Shown: positions 9,039 through 18,777 of the stretch, in pieces
How positions within the stretch are numbered: the first letter of the stretch is position 1
Layout of the letters: the number at the start of each line of letters is the position of its first letter
Assembly: GCF_006864365.1 (NCBI RefSeq)
Contig: NZ_QHLJ01000003.1
Location: forward strand, 124,001-188,000
Direction of reading: 5' to 3'
Source of the DNA: Campylobacter sp. MIT 99-7217
GTDB taxonomy: Bacteria > Campylobacterota > Campylobacteria > Campylobacterales > Campylobacteraceae
Length of the DNA: 64,000 nt
Notes under the pieces: model-generated
Seen by the model: only the letters and a program-made list of their open reading frames with translations
What the model was told of the DNA's origin: nothing
Database searches by the model: none
Translations under genes and position numbers: made by a program

Positions 9039-10191
9039 TCAAAGCCTCCTGTATGCTTTCCTTGATGGGCGTAAGATCGATTTTATCGATAAGATAAGAA
9101 GGTTTTATATCTTTTCGTATGAGTGTGTTAAGCTCTTGAAGATTTTTACAAATTTCGATATTTCCAACGCTTGCATAAGAACTTTTTTGGTTGTGAAAAA
9201 ACTCTCCTGAAATGAGTGGCTTATGAAAATGAGCAACTTCAACAGGGTTATGTCCGCCTATCTTATCTACAAAAGAACCACAAAGAACAACCACATCGCA
9301 AATCGCATAAAAATTAACAAGTTCTCCAAGCCTATCAAGAAGCAAAAGTTCTGCCTTGCAACTTGTAAGATCGTTATTTTCAAGCTTACTTAGCCTTTGA
9401 AAATGTAAATTTTCTCTTTTTGCATAAGAGCAAAGAAACTCTTGCACCCTTTCAAATCTTTCAGGGTGTCGTGGTGCGATGATGAGCTTTTCATCTTTTT
9501 TAAGCTTAAAATGAGCCAGCAAAAGCTCCTCTTCTTTTTCATGCGTACTTGCAAAAATAATCAATCTTTCCTTTGGCTTATGGTAATGTTTTGTGATATT
9601 TGGGGTAAGACTTGTTTTGATATTGCCCAAAATTTTGATATTTTTTGCGCCCAAACACTCAAGCCTTTGCTTATCAAGCTCGCTTTGAGCAAAAATTTCA
9701 TCAACAAAGCTAAAGAGTTTTTTATAAAAAAAGCTTAATTTTAGGTATTTTGGAAAGGATTTTTCAGAAATTCTTGCATTAATGAGTATAGTTTTTGCAC
9801 CCCTAAACTTTGCCATAAAAAAGAGCATAAGCCAAAGTTCAGCCTCAAAAACCACTAAGACCTTACAAGATCTAAACCAAAAGGGAAGAAAGCTCTCAAA
9901 AGCTAAGAAATTAACACTCTTGCAAAAGCTTTGTGCCTCATCAAAGCCCGTTTGTGTTATAGTTGTTATCTTACTATCATAAGAACTTGCAAGCTCTTTT
10001 ATGCTCCTTACTTCTCCAAAAGAGCAGGCATGAAAATGCACGCTCGCTGTTTTTTGTCGTAAATTTTTATAAAGAAAAAATCTCGCTTTAAGGCTCTTTT
10101 TATATTTATCTTTTAAAAAAGAAAGAAATAAAAGTGGCAAAGCAAGGAAAATATGCACACTTAAAATGAGTATATAATAAACAAAGATCAA
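9031..10191 (-). CDS. waaA: 3-deoxy-D-manno-octulosonic acid (Kdo) transferase
   Basis: Transfers Kdo from CMP-Kdo to lipid A precursor at the inner membrane, linking lipid A to the core oligosaccharide. A membrane anchor at residues 2-24 precedes a GT-B glycosyltransferase fold. Typical motifs are CSFGEVRS in the N-terminal half, FASTHEKEEEL, IAPRHPERF, and GSFVDKIGGHNPVEVAH near the end. At 386 residues it is slightly shorter than E. coli WaaA (425). The frame begins with TTG, 3 bases after the upstream stop, with no better start nearby. Coupled to the neighbours on both sides. Confidence 0.92.
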   Translation of the reverse strand: MIFVYYILILSVHIFLALPLLFLSFLKDKYKKSLKARFFLYKNLRQKTASVHFHACSFGEVRSIKELASSYDSKITTITQTGFDEAQSFCKSVNFLAFESFLPFWFRSCKVLVVFEAELWLMLFFMAKFRGAKTILINARISEKSFPKYLKLSFFYKKLFSFVDEIFAQSELDKQRLECLGAKNIKILGNIKTSLTPNITKHYHKPKERLIIFASTHEKEEELLLAHFKLKKDEKLIIAPRHPERFERVQEFLCSYAKRENLHFQRLSKLENNDLTSCKAELLLLDRLGELVNFYAICDVVVLCGSFVDKIGGHNPVEVAHFHKPLISGEFFHNQKSSYASVGNIEICKNLQELNTLIRKDIKPSYLIDKIDLTPIKESIQEALNA

Positions 10192-10194
10192 TGC

Positions 10195-10902
10195 TTATTC
10201 ATCATCTTTATATAAAATTCTTCCACAATGCGGGCAAGTTACGATCTCTTCGCTTTTTTGTAAGGCTAAATAAGTCTTATCATAAATTTTCATAAAACAA
10301 CCATAACAAGCCTGTTTTTTTACAGGAACAACGGCTGTATTTTTTGCCCATTTACGAATCTTTTCATAAAAAGTGAGGATTTTAGGATTCATAAGTGATA
10401 CAAGTTTGTTTTTCTTTTCATATACAAGCGATCGTTCTTTTTCTAATACCTGCATTTTTTCGTTGATCTGAGCGTTAATACCATCAAGGCTTGATTCTTC
10501 TTGTGCTTTTTGTTTGATAAGCTCTTCTTTAAATTCTTGCTTTGAATTAAAAAGCTTGTCAAGTCTGATAAGCTCTTCATTAGCTGATTCTAATTGTTCT
10601 TTGGCAATATCTTCTTCTATCCTAAGAGCATTAGCTTCTTTTTCGGTTTTTATACTCGCACTTTTTTTAGAAAATTCTTTAATCTTTGCAGCAAATTCAT
10701 CAATATGTACATTTGTTTGTTCTTGTTGAATTTTCAACTCTTCCATCTCTGCATCATAGCGAGCCAGCTCTTGATCTATCCTTTCTATCCTATGTTGTGT
10801 ATCCTTTAAGGTCTTTGTGATACTTGCAACCTTAGGTTCAAAGCTATCGATTTCTTGATTGATCTTAGATAAATCAACGAGTTGTTTAAGATATTTGTTC
10901 AT
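10195..10902 (-). CDS. coiled-coil protein with C-terminal zinc ribbon (DUF164/CT398 type)
   Basis: A 235-residue cytoplasmic protein. About residues 1-170 are two long heptad-rich helices. The C-terminus holds a C4 zinc ribbon (CYGC, then CPHC 24 residues on). The family is widespread and conserved but its job is poorly defined; related Campylobacterota proteins have been linked to flagellar or secretion functions, which I do not claim here. It lies 3 bases upstream of waaA in the same operon. Confidence 0.8.
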   Translation of the reverse strand: MNKYLKQLVDLSKINQEIDSFEPKVASITKTLKDTQHRIERIDQELARYDAEMEELKIQQEQTNVHIDEFAAKIKEFSKKSASIKTEKEANALRIEEDIAKEQLESANEELIRLDKLFNSKQEFKEELIKQKAQEESSLDGINAQINEKMQVLEKERSLVYEKKNKLVSLMNPKILTFYEKIRKWAKNTAVVPVKKQACYGCFMKIYDKTYLALQKSEEIVTCPHCGRILYKDDE

Positions 10903-10911
10903 AAATTTTCC

Positions 10912-11637
10912 TTAAAAATATTGAAATGGATTTTTTGAAACTGATATTATAACCTTTATGGGAAAATTTTGCAAATATTTTGCCAAAGAATTTGCAAAAC
11001 ATCGCTCACTTTCAAAATGTCCAAGGTCTATCAAACTTAAATCATTACTTATAGCCTCAAAGGCTTGATGATATTTAAAATCCCCACTTAAAAAACAATC
11101 TGCCTTAACTAAAGGAAGCAAATCTCCACCACTTCCGGTACAAATAGCAATTCTATTAATCTTTTCTTTTCCTGAAAAACTCGTTTTTAAATATGGTACT
11201 TGCAAAGCAAATTTCACATGCTTACAAAGCTCGGTAAAGCTAAGATCAAGATCAACATAAATCAAAAACTTATCCTGAATAAAATTTTCAAAACCCAAAA
11301 TTTCTTTTACAAAATAAGCATTCAAATGACTTAGATCATAATTTGTATGCATACTGATCAAGGAAAGATTTTTTGCAAGCATATCTTTAATAAATTTTCT
11401 TGGATAGTGTTCATTTGCTAAATCCTTCAAGCCCTTAAAAATCAAAGGGTGATGAGTGATAAACAAAGAGTTTTCTTCTGCTTTTTCGATCAATTTCTCA
11501 TCAATATCAAGACTAAGATAAATCCTTTCAACCTCATCTTCCAAACTCCCAAGCAAAAGTCCGCTATTGTCCCAAGTTTCTTGTGTTTCAAAGGGACTTA
11601 ACCTATCTAAAAACTCATAAATTTCAGCGATTTTCAT
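10912..11637 (-). CDS. Nif3-like dinuclear metal centre protein
   Basis: A 241-residue Nif3/YbgI family protein; some members have GTP cyclohydrolase 1 type 2 annotation. Family marks are WDNSGLLLG near the start, ITHHPLIF (metal ligands HH), MHTNYD, and the C-terminal GHFESE. A longer open frame reaches 11778 inside glyQ, but the ATG at 11637 begins the conserved domain directly and overlaps the glyQ end by 14 bases. The metal site is intact; the substrate is unknown for the family. Confidence 0.85.
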   Translation of the reverse strand: MKIAEIYEFLDRLSPFETQETWDNSGLLLGSLEDEVERIYLSLDIDEKLIEKAEENSLFITHHPLIFKGLKDLANEHYPRKFIKDMLAKNLSLISMHTNYDLSHLNAYFVKEILGFENFIQDKFLIYVDLDLSFTELCKHVKFALQVPYLKTSFSGKEKINRIAICTGSGGDLLPLVKADCFLSGDFKYHQAFEAISNDLSLIDLGHFESERCFANSLAKYLQNFPIKVIISVSKNPFQYF

Positions 11638-12487
11638 CTTCATATTGCTTATAAACACCAGCACAAGACTTTGAAAGCTCACGAATTTTGAGCATATAAT
11701 CTTGTCTTCTTGCAACAGAAATAGCCCCTCTTGCATCAAGTAAATTAAAAGTATGTGCTGCAAGCATACAATAATCATAAGCAGGCAAAGCTAAGCCTTG
11801 TTCTAAAATTTTTTTACATTCTTCATAATAAGCTTGAAATTCCTGCTCTAAAAGCTCGGCACTTGCTATTTCAAAATTATACTTACTATACTCAAATTCG
11901 CCCCTTTTATGCACATTTCCATAAGTGATTTTTTCTCCATGAAATTCATTCCAAACAATATCATAAACATTATCCACATTTTGAAGATACATTGCAAGTC
12001 TTTCAAGTCCATAAGTGATCTCAGCACTCACTTGTTCAACAGCAAAACCACCAACTTGCTGAAAATAAGTAAATTGCGTAACTTCCATACCATCAAGCCA
12101 CACTTCCCAACCAAGTCCCCAAGCACCAAGACTAGGACTTTCCCAATTATCCTCCACAAAACGAATGTCATGACTTTTAAGATCAAAACCTAAATTCTCA
12201 AGGCTTTTTAAATAAAGCTCTTGGATATTATCAGGACTTGGCTTGATCAAAACTTGAAACTGATAGTAAGCACCTAAGCGGTTTGGATTTTCCCCATATC
12301 TTCCATCAGTTGGTCTTCTACTTGGTGCTACATAAGCACTAGCCCAAGGCTTTTTACCCAAACTTCTTAAAAAAGTTGCTGGGTGAAAAGTGCCTGCACC
12401 TGCTGGCATATCATAAGGCTGCATAATCACGCAACCTTGTTTTTGCCAAAAATCTTGTAAATTTAAGATGATTTGCGAAAAAGTCAT
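11624..12487 (-). CDS. glyQ: glycine--tRNA ligase alpha subunit
   Basis: Alpha subunit of the tetrameric (alpha2beta2) class II glycyl-tRNA synthetase, which charges tRNA-Gly. The 287-residue protein shows the strongly conserved start [20 protein letters not shown], then [35 protein letters not shown] and [11 protein letters not shown]. The beta subunit gene glyS is not in this window. The order nif3-glyQ-DUF3972-purE is as I recall in C. jejuni. Confidence 0.97.
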   Translation of the reverse strand: MTFSQIILNLQDFWQKQGCVIMQPYDMPAGAGTFHPATFLRSLGKKPWASAYVAPSRRPTDGRYGENPNRLGAYYQFQVLIKPSPDNIQELYLKSLENLGFDLKSHDIRFVEDNWESPSLGAWGLGWEVWLDGMEVTQFTYFQQVGGFAVEQVSAEITYGLERLAMYLQNVDNVYDIVWNEFHGEKITYGNVHKRGEFEYSKYNFEIASAELLEQEFQAYYEECKKILEQGLALPAYDYCMLAAHTFNLLDARGAISVARRQDYMLKIRELSKSCAGVYKQYEDENR

Positions 12488-12496
12488 TTTTTCCCT

Positions 12497-13054
12497 TTAT
12501 TTCTTTTCTTCTTCTGCACTTTGAACACTTGCTTGCAGTTTGCTTTGTGAGTTTGTAGCATTAATCACGGCTTCAATAGCAGCAGGTTGTGTATAATTAT
12601 CCACTGCTTTATTCCACATGAGCTTGTATTTTCGTTTCAAAAATTCAACTTCTTCTTGAGCATGCTTAAGCTGAGCATTTAAAACATCGATAGTTTTTCT
12701 ATCTTCATCGTAAAGTTCTTGCATAGAATAAAGGGCATCTTTTAAGAATTTATTTTCATTTTTTAAAGCATCAAGGGTTTCATCTTTAGCATCAAGCACC
12801 TTTTCATGTAAATTTAAGATCGTCCCTATAGTTTTTTCCACAAAACTTTCTCCAGCCAAAGCCATAGAGCTTACCGGTGCGTTTTGATTTTGAGAACTTG
12901 GAACAACACTGAAAGTACCTTGATTTGCTTCGATATAAATTTTACCCTCTTCTTCCTTAAAATTTAATGCTCCATTTGCCATCATTCCCTTGACCACATC
13001 TTCTTTAAGATGAACCAATTTGCAAAATTCATCAAGTTCTAAATACGCTTGCAT
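12497..13054 (-). CDS. DUF3972-like conserved protein
   Basis: A 185-residue cytoplasmic protein. The N-terminal 55 residues (LDEFCKLVHLKEDVVKGMM and a short beta hairpin) look like a MerR-type or excisionase-like helix-turn-helix. A flexible linker follows, then a coiled coil at about 75-150. I associate it with DUF3972, restricted to Campylobacterota, with low certainty. Function unknown. It sits between glyQ and purE with 9-base gaps, so it is part of the operon. Confidence 0.7.
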   Translation of the reverse strand: MQAYLELDEFCKLVHLKEDVVKGMMANGALNFKEEEGKIYIEANQGTFSVVPSSQNQNAPVSSMALAGESFVEKTIGTILNLHEKVLDAKDETLDALKNENKFLKDALYSMQELYDEDRKTIDVLNAQLKHAQEEVEFLKRKYKLMWNKAVDNYTQPAAIEAVINATNSQSKLQASVQSAEEEKK

Positions 13055-13063
13055 GTCCTTCCT

Positions 13064-13555
13064 TTAATCAAGTATTATCTCAACGCTCTTACTATCTGCA
13101 ATGAGTTTTGCTTCTTGCATTTTTCTATCTTCAAGTAAGGCTTGGGCTAATTTTTCATCACGAAGTGCTAAAATTTGCACCGCCAAATACCCAGCATTTA
13201 TAGCACCACCTATGGCTAAGGTCGCTACAGGAATACCCCTTGGCATTTGAACACTCGAAAATAAAGAATCCATGCTTGCTAAATTGCTTCCGGGCATTGG
13301 TACTGCCAAAACAGGTTTGATCGTATGTGCTGCAACTACACCTGCTAAATGAGCTGCCATACCTGCTGCGGCGATAAAAACCTCAGCACCTTTTTTTTCT
13401 GCTTTTTTTATGTATTCTATCGTTCTTTGTGGGCTTCTATGTGCTGAAGTAATGATAAGTTCATATCTTACCCCAAAATTTTGTAAAATATCTGCAGCCT
13501 GTCTTACAAGCTCATAATCACTCTTACTACCCATCAAAATACTCACAAAACTCAT
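13064..13555 (-). CDS. purE: N5-carboxyaminoimidazole ribonucleotide mutase
   Basis: Class I PurE of purine synthesis, converting N5-CAIR to CAIR. The 163-residue sequence opens with the typical ILMGSKSDYE and has the active-site TSAHRSPQRT, AAAGMAAHLAGVVA and PMPGSNLASMDSL loop. Complete. It overlaps the U32 protease stop by 4 bases, so it is translationally coupled. Confidence 0.96.
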   Translation of the reverse strand: MSFVSILMGSKSDYELVRQAADILQNFGVRYELIITSAHRSPQRTIEYIKKAEKKGAEVFIAAAGMAAHLAGVVAAHTIKPVLAVPMPGSNLASMDSLFSSVQMPRGIPVATLAIGGAINAGYLAVQILALRDEKLAQALLEDRKMQEAKLIADSKSVEIILD

Positions 13556-14808
13556 GCCATCTCTTTCCGCAAAAAACTAAATTTAGGTAACTCACAGGGT
13601 ATTTTGATCTCATGTTCATTGCCGCTGTGAATCTCACTAAATTCTTTATTATTTTTGCTCACCAACTTCTTAAACTCAATGAAAAATTTACCCTCATTTT
13701 CATACACTACCCCAAGTTCATTTTCAAAAGGTGTGATCTTAGTTCCTAGTGGAGTAAGAATTTCATAAGCTATACTTGGCTTAACCAAACCCTTGCACTT
13801 AAAAAATTCGCCATCTTCAATGAAAGCTTGCACTTGATGTGTCCCACTTTCCGTGCTTGCTTGTAAATTTTGTGTATCAAATTTCTCATAGGCTCTAGAA
13901 ATCAAGTATCCATCAGTAAAACCTCTATTTGTTAAGGTTGCTGTTTCTTTTAGATATTTTTGTGCATCAAATTTATCTTTCAAAACATCTTCGATAGCCA
14001 TTTTATAAGTTCTTGTAGTAAGTGCGACATAATACTCACTTTTTGTTCTACCCTCTATCTTAAAAGCGTGGATACAATTTTCTTGCATAATTTTTTGGAT
14101 ATGAGAGCTAAGATTAAGATCCTTAGCATTAAAAATATGCGTTCCATTTTCATCTTCTTCCAAGCGAAATAAAACGCCATTTTCAGGACTTTTAGCATAA
14201 AGCTCATAAGAAAAACGACAATCATTTGCACACGAGCCGCGATTACTCATTCTGCCACTTTGAACTGAGCTTATCAAACAACGCCCAGAATACGCAAAAC
14301 ACATCGAACCATGAACAAAGGCTTCAAGCTCTAAATTCGTGTTTTCTTTGATTATTTTCGCGTCCTTTAGCCCAAGCTCACGAGCAATAACCACTCTCTT
14401 AGCACCCATTTTTTCATAAACTTGTGCATCTAAATAATTTAATATATTTGCCTGAGTTGAAACATGTAAAGGAATTTCAGGTGCAAGCTCTTGAGCCAAG
14501 CTCATAGCTCCAACAGAAGCGATGATAAAAGCATCAGGCTTCATTGCCTTAAGAGTATTGATATGCCTTTTTAAACCATCAAGCTGAGCATTAAGATGAA
14601 AACCATTAATCGTAACAAAAACCTTCTTACCTAAGGTATGAGCATAATCAATAGCCTCCTCAAAACTTTGATAATCAAACTCCTTTGCTGTCCTTGAACG
14701 CAAAGAAAAATGGTTCACCCCAGCATAAACTGCATCAGCACCGTATGCCAAGGCGATTTTAAATTTCGTAAAATTTCCTGCAGGAGCTACGACTTGAGGG
14801 ATAATCAC
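13552..14808 (-). CDS. U32 family peptidase / tRNA hydroxylation-type protein
   Basis: A 418-residue protein of the U32 family (YegQ/TrhP-like; older name PrtC collagenase). The barrel carries EAFVHGSMCFAYSGRC, then SNRGSCANDCRF, giving four conserved cysteines that in related enzymes hold an iron-sulfur cluster, and KIEGRTKS. YegQ/TrhP homologues take part in 5-hydroxyuridine formation in tRNA; the protease label is historical. Which role applies here is not shown. It overlaps cheZ by one base and purE by four. Confidence 0.85.
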   Translation of the reverse strand: MIIPQVVAPAGNFTKFKIALAYGADAVYAGVNHFSLRSRTAKEFDYQSFEEAIDYAHTLGKKVFVTINGFHLNAQLDGLKRHINTLKAMKPDAFIIASVGAMSLAQELAPEIPLHVSTQANILNYLDAQVYEKMGAKRVVIARELGLKDAKIIKENTNLELEAFVHGSMCFAYSGRCLISSVQSGRMSNRGSCANDCRFSYELYAKSPENGVLFRLEEDENGTHIFNAKDLNLSSHIQKIMQENCIHAFKIEGRTKSEYYVALTTRTYKMAIEDVLKDKFDAQKYLKETATLTNRGFTDGYLISRAYEKFDTQNLQASTESGTHQVQAFIEDGEFFKCKGLVKPSIAYEILTPLGTKITPFENELGVVYENEGKFFIEFKKLVSKNNKEFSEIHSGNEHEIKIPCELPKFSFLRKEMA

Positions 14809-15476
14809 TACTTCTTCCCTAAACTCGCAATCAAAGCTTCTATGTCATCATTACTTACAACCTCTGTCGTACTATCTCCTTCTATGTGGACAGCTGAACT
14901 TACCCTATTTTTATCATCAATTTTGCCCTCAAATAAAGAACTCATATAACGACTTAAAGCACGCATGACATTAATAACACGCTCTATTTTTTGGCGGTGT
15001 ATATCTTGATACTGCATCGCATCCATTGCCATCATGATAGTATCTTGACCGTTTTGTAGGTTATTTTGCATTTCATTAAGCTTTGTTTTTGCCTCACTAT
15101 TGTTTCCCAAAGCCTCTTTAAAGGTTTGAACCTCTGGAAATCTTTCACTAAGTTTAGAAAAAATATCAATATTTCTATCCACTATCCTTTCAAATTCCCT
15201 TGATAAAGCCTCAGAAGTACCAAAATAATTATTCATAATCTCAAGCTTATCCATCATCTCGGTAGCTTTTTCTTCGCTATCTCTTGTAACATCATCAAGT
15301 TGATGAACAACTTTATGTTCTTTATTAGGTGGTGGAGGTGGCCAATTTACGCCGGGATTAATCTGAAAATTTTCTTCTGATTTGGCAGAATTTGCTACAT
15401 CGCTTGCTAAGCTCTTATCTAAATTCTCCATGTCAGAATCAGTAGTCATTAAAGCATCAAGCTCTTCTTGAGTCAT
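14808..15476 (-). CDS. cheZ: CheZ-type CheY-phosphate phosphatase
   Basis: A 222-residue chemotaxis phosphatase of the divergent Campylobacterota CheZ group. The long helical hairpin carries MDAMQYQDIHRQKIERV near residues 149-165, with the catalytic Gln, and the C-terminus ends in NDDIEALIASLGKK, the CheY-docking helix. The N-terminus MTQEELDALM resembles the FliM-type CheY-binding peptide, separated from the core by a Pro-rich linker (PPPPP near 47-51). It terminates CheY-P signalling at the flagellar motor. First gene of the minus-strand operon, with a TATAAT upstream. Confidence 0.85.
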   Translation of the reverse strand: MTQEELDALMTTDSDMENLDKSLASDVANSAKSEENFQINPGVNWPPPPPNKEHKVVHQLDDVTRDSEEKATEMMDKLEIMNNYFGTSEALSREFERIVDRNIDIFSKLSERFPEVQTFKEALGNNSEAKTKLNEMQNNLQNGQDTIMMAMDAMQYQDIHRQKIERVINVMRALSRYMSSLFEGKIDDKNRVSSAVHIEGDSTTEVVSNDDIEALIASLGKK

Positions 15477-15517
15477 TGTTCTATCCTTAAAACATTTTAT
15501 CGATAAAAAATTCTTGT

Positions 15518-15523
15518 ATTATA
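15518..15523 (-). promoter_or_regulatory. -10 box of the cheZ operon
   Basis: TATAAT on the minus strand, 42 bases from the cheZ ATG, in the 221-base divergent gap with glnA. No sigma-54 or sigma-28 motif is evident, so housekeeping sigma-70 control is likely. Confidence 0.5.
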
Positions 15524-15674
15524 GTAAAAAATTACAAAAAAGAGAATAAAATTGCATATTTATTTCCATAAAACACTTTTAAAAATAAATTTTAAATGTT
15601 TATAAAAATAGACAAAATAAATTTATTAATTTAACCTTAATTAAAATTTTTATGTTACAATCATCAAAAAAATA

Positions 15675-15680
15675 TATAAT
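15675..15680 (+). promoter_or_regulatory. possible -10 box of glnA
   Basis: TATAAT lies only 17 bases before the glnA ATG, giving a very short leader if used. A second candidate, TTACAAT at 15655-15661, would give a leader of about 30 bases and is equally plausible. The rest of the gap is A/T-rich with no clear operator. Confidence 0.4.
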
Positions 15681-15697
15681 CCCCAAAAGGAGAAAAA

Positions 15698-17128
15698 ATG
15701 GGAAAATTTGTAAATAGTATTGATGAATTTTTCGAGTTCTGCAAAGAAAATGAAGTTGTTTTTGTAGATTTTCGCTTTACTGATATGATAGGAACTTGGC
15801 ACCACATTACTTACAATTTACACGCTATAAATAAAGATACCTTTAAGGAGGGAATTCCCTTTGATGGGAGCTCTATGCGTGGCTGGCAACCTGTAAATAA
15901 ATCAGACATGCTTTTAAAACCTGATGCTACAAGTGCTTTTTTAGATCCTTTCACTGCTGATGTTACTATAGTTGTATTTTGCGATGTTTATGACATTTAT
16001 AAGGGACAAATGTATGAAAAATGCCCAAGAAGCATAGCTAAAAAAGCTATGGAACATCTTAAAAATAGCGGAGTAGCCGATACAGCGTATTTTGGTCCTG
16101 AAAATGAATTTTTTATCTTTGATAGCGTAAAAATCGTAGATAGCCCAAACTGCGCAAAATATGAAGTGGATACTGAAGAAGGCGAATGGAACGATGATAA
16201 GGACTTTGTAGATAGCTACAATACAGGACATCGTCCAAGAAACAAGGGTGGATATTTGCCGGTTCAGCCTATTGACTCTTTGGTGGATATTAGAGCTGAA
16301 ATGGTGCAAACGCTTGAAAAAGTGGGACTTGAAACCTTTGTTCATCATCATGAAGTAGCCCAAGGTCAAGCAGAAATCGGCGTTAAATTTGGCACTCTTG
16401 TTGAAGCTGCTGATAATGTGCAAATTTATAAGTATATTGTCAAAATGGTTGCTCATCTTAACGGCAAAACCGCAACCTTCATGCCAAAGCCACTTTATGG
16501 GGATAATGGAAGCGGAATGCATGTGCATATGAGCTTGTGGAAAAATGGCGTGAATTTGTTTTATGATAAAAAAGGTTATAGCGGGCTAAGCCAAATGGCT
16601 ATTCACTACATAGGTGGCGTGATGAAAAATGCTAGAAGCGTTGCTGCTTTTACAAATCCTAGCTCAAATTCATACAAAAGGATAGTTCCGGGCTTTGAAG
16701 CTCCTTGCATACTGACTTATTCGTGTCAAAATAGAAGTGCAAGTTGTCGCGTGCCTTATGGGATCACTAAAAACTCAGCTCGCATTGAAATTCGCTTTCC
16801 AGATAGCACGGCAAATCCTTATCTAGCCTTTACAAGTCTTTTAATGGCAGGACTTGATGGGATCAAAAACAAAACCATTCCGGTAGGTCCTATGGAGGAA
16901 AATCTTTTTGAACTTACCCTTGATGAGATACGCGAAAAGGGCATAGAGCAGTTGCCACACACCTTAAGAGGAAGCCTTGAGGCATTGATCCGCTTTAATG
17001 CTTATTTAAAACCTGTGATGAGCGATGTTTTTATCGATGATTATCAGCATTTGAAATTTGAAACTCAGGTTTGGCCTGTGGAAGCTCGCCCAACTGCTTA
17101 TGAGTTTAAAACCTGCTATTCTTGTTAA
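15698..17128 (+). CDS. glnA: type I glutamine synthetase
   Basis: Makes glutamine from glutamate, ammonia and ATP, the main ammonium assimilation step. The 476-residue chain has the N-terminal beta-grasp latch (FDGSSMRGW), the ATP-binding PENEFFIFD, metal site [28 protein letters not shown] and NRSASCRVP. At the position of the adenylylation site (NLYDLP in E. coli) this protein reads NLFELT, so the target Tyr is Phe and control by GlnE-type adenylylation is not possible. I recall the same loss in Helicobacter. AGGAG precedes the ATG. Confidence 0.97.
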   Translation: MGKFVNSIDEFFEFCKENEVVFVDFRFTDMIGTWHHITYNLHAINKDTFKEGIPFDGSSMRGWQPVNKSDMLLKPDATSAFLDPFTADVTIVVFCDVYDIYKGQMYEKCPRSIAKKAMEHLKNSGVADTAYFGPENEFFIFDSVKIVDSPNCAKYEVDTEEGEWNDDKDFVDSYNTGHRPRNKGGYLPVQPIDSLVDIRAEMVQTLEKVGLETFVHHHEVAQGQAEIGVKFGTLVEAADNVQIYKYIVKMVAHLNGKTATFMPKPLYGDNGSGMHVHMSLWKNGVNLFYDKKGYSGLSQMAIHYIGGVMKNARSVAAFTNPSSNSYKRIVPGFEAPCILTYSCQNRSASCRVPYGITKNSARIEIRFPDSTANPYLAFTSLLMAGLDGIKNKTIPVGPMEENLFELTLDEIREKGIEQLPHTLRGSLEALIRFNAYLKPVMSDVFIDDYQHLKFETQVWPVEARPTAYEFKTCYSC

Positions 17129-17130
17129 AT

Positions 17131-17151
17131 GAAATGGGTTTATCCCATTTC
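17131..17151 (+). terminator. hairpin after glnA
   Basis: Perfect 8-bp stem (GAAATGGG / CCCATTTC) with a 5-base loop, 3 bases past the glnA stop. It lacks a strong T-run, so it may also act as an mRNA-stabilising hairpin. Confidence 0.5.
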
Positions 17152-17316
17152 TGCATAAAAAACCAAACCCTTAAAATATCTAGATCTTTTGACAATTTTT
17201 TTAATTTTATAAATTTATAAGCTCTAAAAACTAGCTTTTTTGTGCATAATTGTAACTTAAAAAACACTTTAAATATTAAAATAAATAAATTTTGATAAAA
17301 ACAATAAAAAATACCT

Positions 17317-17322
17317 TATAAT
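17317..17322 (+). promoter_or_regulatory. -10 box of tcuAB
   Basis: TATAAT about 55 bases before the tcuA start. The 227-base gap after glnA otherwise holds only the glnA hairpin and A/T-rich sequence; no regulator gene or clear operator is seen. Confidence 0.5.
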
Positions 17323-17376
17323 ATACAAAATACACCAATTTTTAGCCTAACAAATATGATTTTTAAGGACTGCGAT

Positions 17377-18777
17377 ATGGAAATCCTACATTATGATCTA
17401 GTAGTAATTGGTGCTGGTAATGCAGCTTTATGTTCTGCTATTGCTGCTTTTGAGGCAAATTCAAAGCTCAAAATCGCCATACTTGAAAGCTCGCCTAAAA
17501 AATGGCGCGGAGGCAATTCCCAGCACACTAGAAATTTGCGTTCAATGCACGAAGCACCCACTGATGTTTTAAGTGATTCTTATAGTGAGGACGAGTTTTT
17601 TGAAGATGTTTTTAAGGTTACTAAGGGTCAAACCAATGAAGAATACGCCCGCTTTGTCATTTCAAGAACCCCTCAAGCTGTGGAGTGGGCTAAAAAGCAC
17701 GGAGTCCGTTTTCAACCCTCTATGAGAGGCACTCTTCATCTTGGACGCACCAATGCCTTTTTCCTAGGCGGTGGCAAGGCCTTAGTCAATGCTTATTTTA
17801 GCTACGCAAAGGCTCTTGGCATAGATATTTTTTACGAGCATGAAGCCTTGGAGCTTATCTTGCAAGATAGCAGGGCAAAAGAAGCGCTTGTGCTTGATAA
17901 GCAAGGACAAAGAGAGCTTTTATTCAGGGCTAAGGCCTTTGTGCTTGCAAGTGGGGGCTTTGAGTCAAATTTAGACTGGCTTGAGGAAGCTTGGGGACAA
18001 AGGGCTAGAAATTTCATCATTAGAGGGACAAGATTTAATCAGGGCAAGATGCTAAGATCCATGCAAAAACAAGGTGCTAAGATCATAGGAGATCCTACTC
18101 AAGGGCACATGGTAGCAATTGATGCAAGGACACCAAAATACGACGGAGGCATAGCCTCAAGGGTGGACTGTGTTTCTCTTGGCATAGTGGTAAATAAAAG
18201 GGGCAAGAGATTTTATGATGAGGGAGAGGATTTTTGGCCTAAAAGATATGCTATTTGGGGCAGGCTTGTGGCTAATGAAGAAGATCAGATTGCTTATTCT
18301 ATCACTGATAGCAAGGTTCAAAAAGCCTATATGCCCTCCTTATTTGAGCCTATTGTTGCAAGCTCTATTGATGAATTAGCCTCAAAGCTTGAGCTAGATA
18401 GCTTAAATTTAAGCCAAACTATTGAGGAATACAACGCCAAGGTAATTGATGGCAAATTTAATCACACCATACTTGATGATTGTCATACCAAGGCACTTGA
18501 GATAGAAAAGACCCACTGGGCCTTAAGGCTTGATAGTCCTCCTTTTTATGCCTATCCCTTAAGACCGGGCATTACCTTTACCTATATGGGACTTGCTGTA
18601 GATAAGGAAGCTAGGGTGTATAAAAATGATGAGAGCTTGTATGAAAATATCTTCGCAGCAGGAGAGCTTATAGCTGGAAATATACTAACTCAGGGCTATG
18701 TGGCTGGTTTTGGTATGAGTATAGGCACGGTTTTTGGGCGTTTGGCTGGAGAAAATGCAGCAAAGGAGTTAAGATGA
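17377..18777 (+). CDS. tcuA: FAD-dependent tricarballylate dehydrogenase-like protein
   Basis: A 466-residue flavoprotein of the fumarate reductase/succinate dehydrogenase type. Residues 1-40 contain the FAD fold (VVIGAGNAALCSAIAA), followed by GGNSQHTRNLRSMHEAP. The C-terminal cap includes GITFTYMGLAVDKEARV and FAAGELIAGNILTQGYVAG. Salmonella TcuA, of about the same length, oxidises tricarballylate to cis-aconitate. The ATG at 17377 has AAGGA 7 bases upstream and is preferred over one at 17356. Overlaps tcuB by 4 bases. The substrate is inferred from family and partner; other tricarboxylates are possible. Confidence 0.85.
   Translation: MEILHYDLVVIGAGNAALCSAIAAFEANSKLKIAILESSPKKWRGGNSQHTRNLRSMHEAPTDVLSDSYSEDEFFEDVFKVTKGQTNEEYARFVISRTPQAVEWAKKHGVRFQPSMRGTLHLGRTNAFFLGGGKALVNAYFSYAKALGIDIFYEHEALELILQDSRAKEALVLDKQGQRELLFRAKAFVLASGGFESNLDWLEEAWGQRARNFIIRGTRFNQGKMLRSMQKQGAKIIGDPTQGHMVAIDARTPKYDGGIASRVDCVSLGIVVNKRGKRFYDEGEDFWPKRYAIWGRLVANEEDQIAYSITDSKVQKAYMPSLFEPIVASSIDELASKLELDSLNLSQTIEEYNAKVIDGKFNHTILDDCHTKALEIEKTHWALRLDSPPFYAYPLRPGITFTYMGLAVDKEARVYKNDESLYENIFAAGELIAGNILTQGYVAGFGMSIGTVFGRLAGENAAKELR

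Noticed and set aside
10912-11778. Long N-terminus of the Nif3-like protein
   Set aside because: The extra 47 residues lie inside glyQ in another frame and do not resemble the family; the ATG at 11637 starts the conserved domain.
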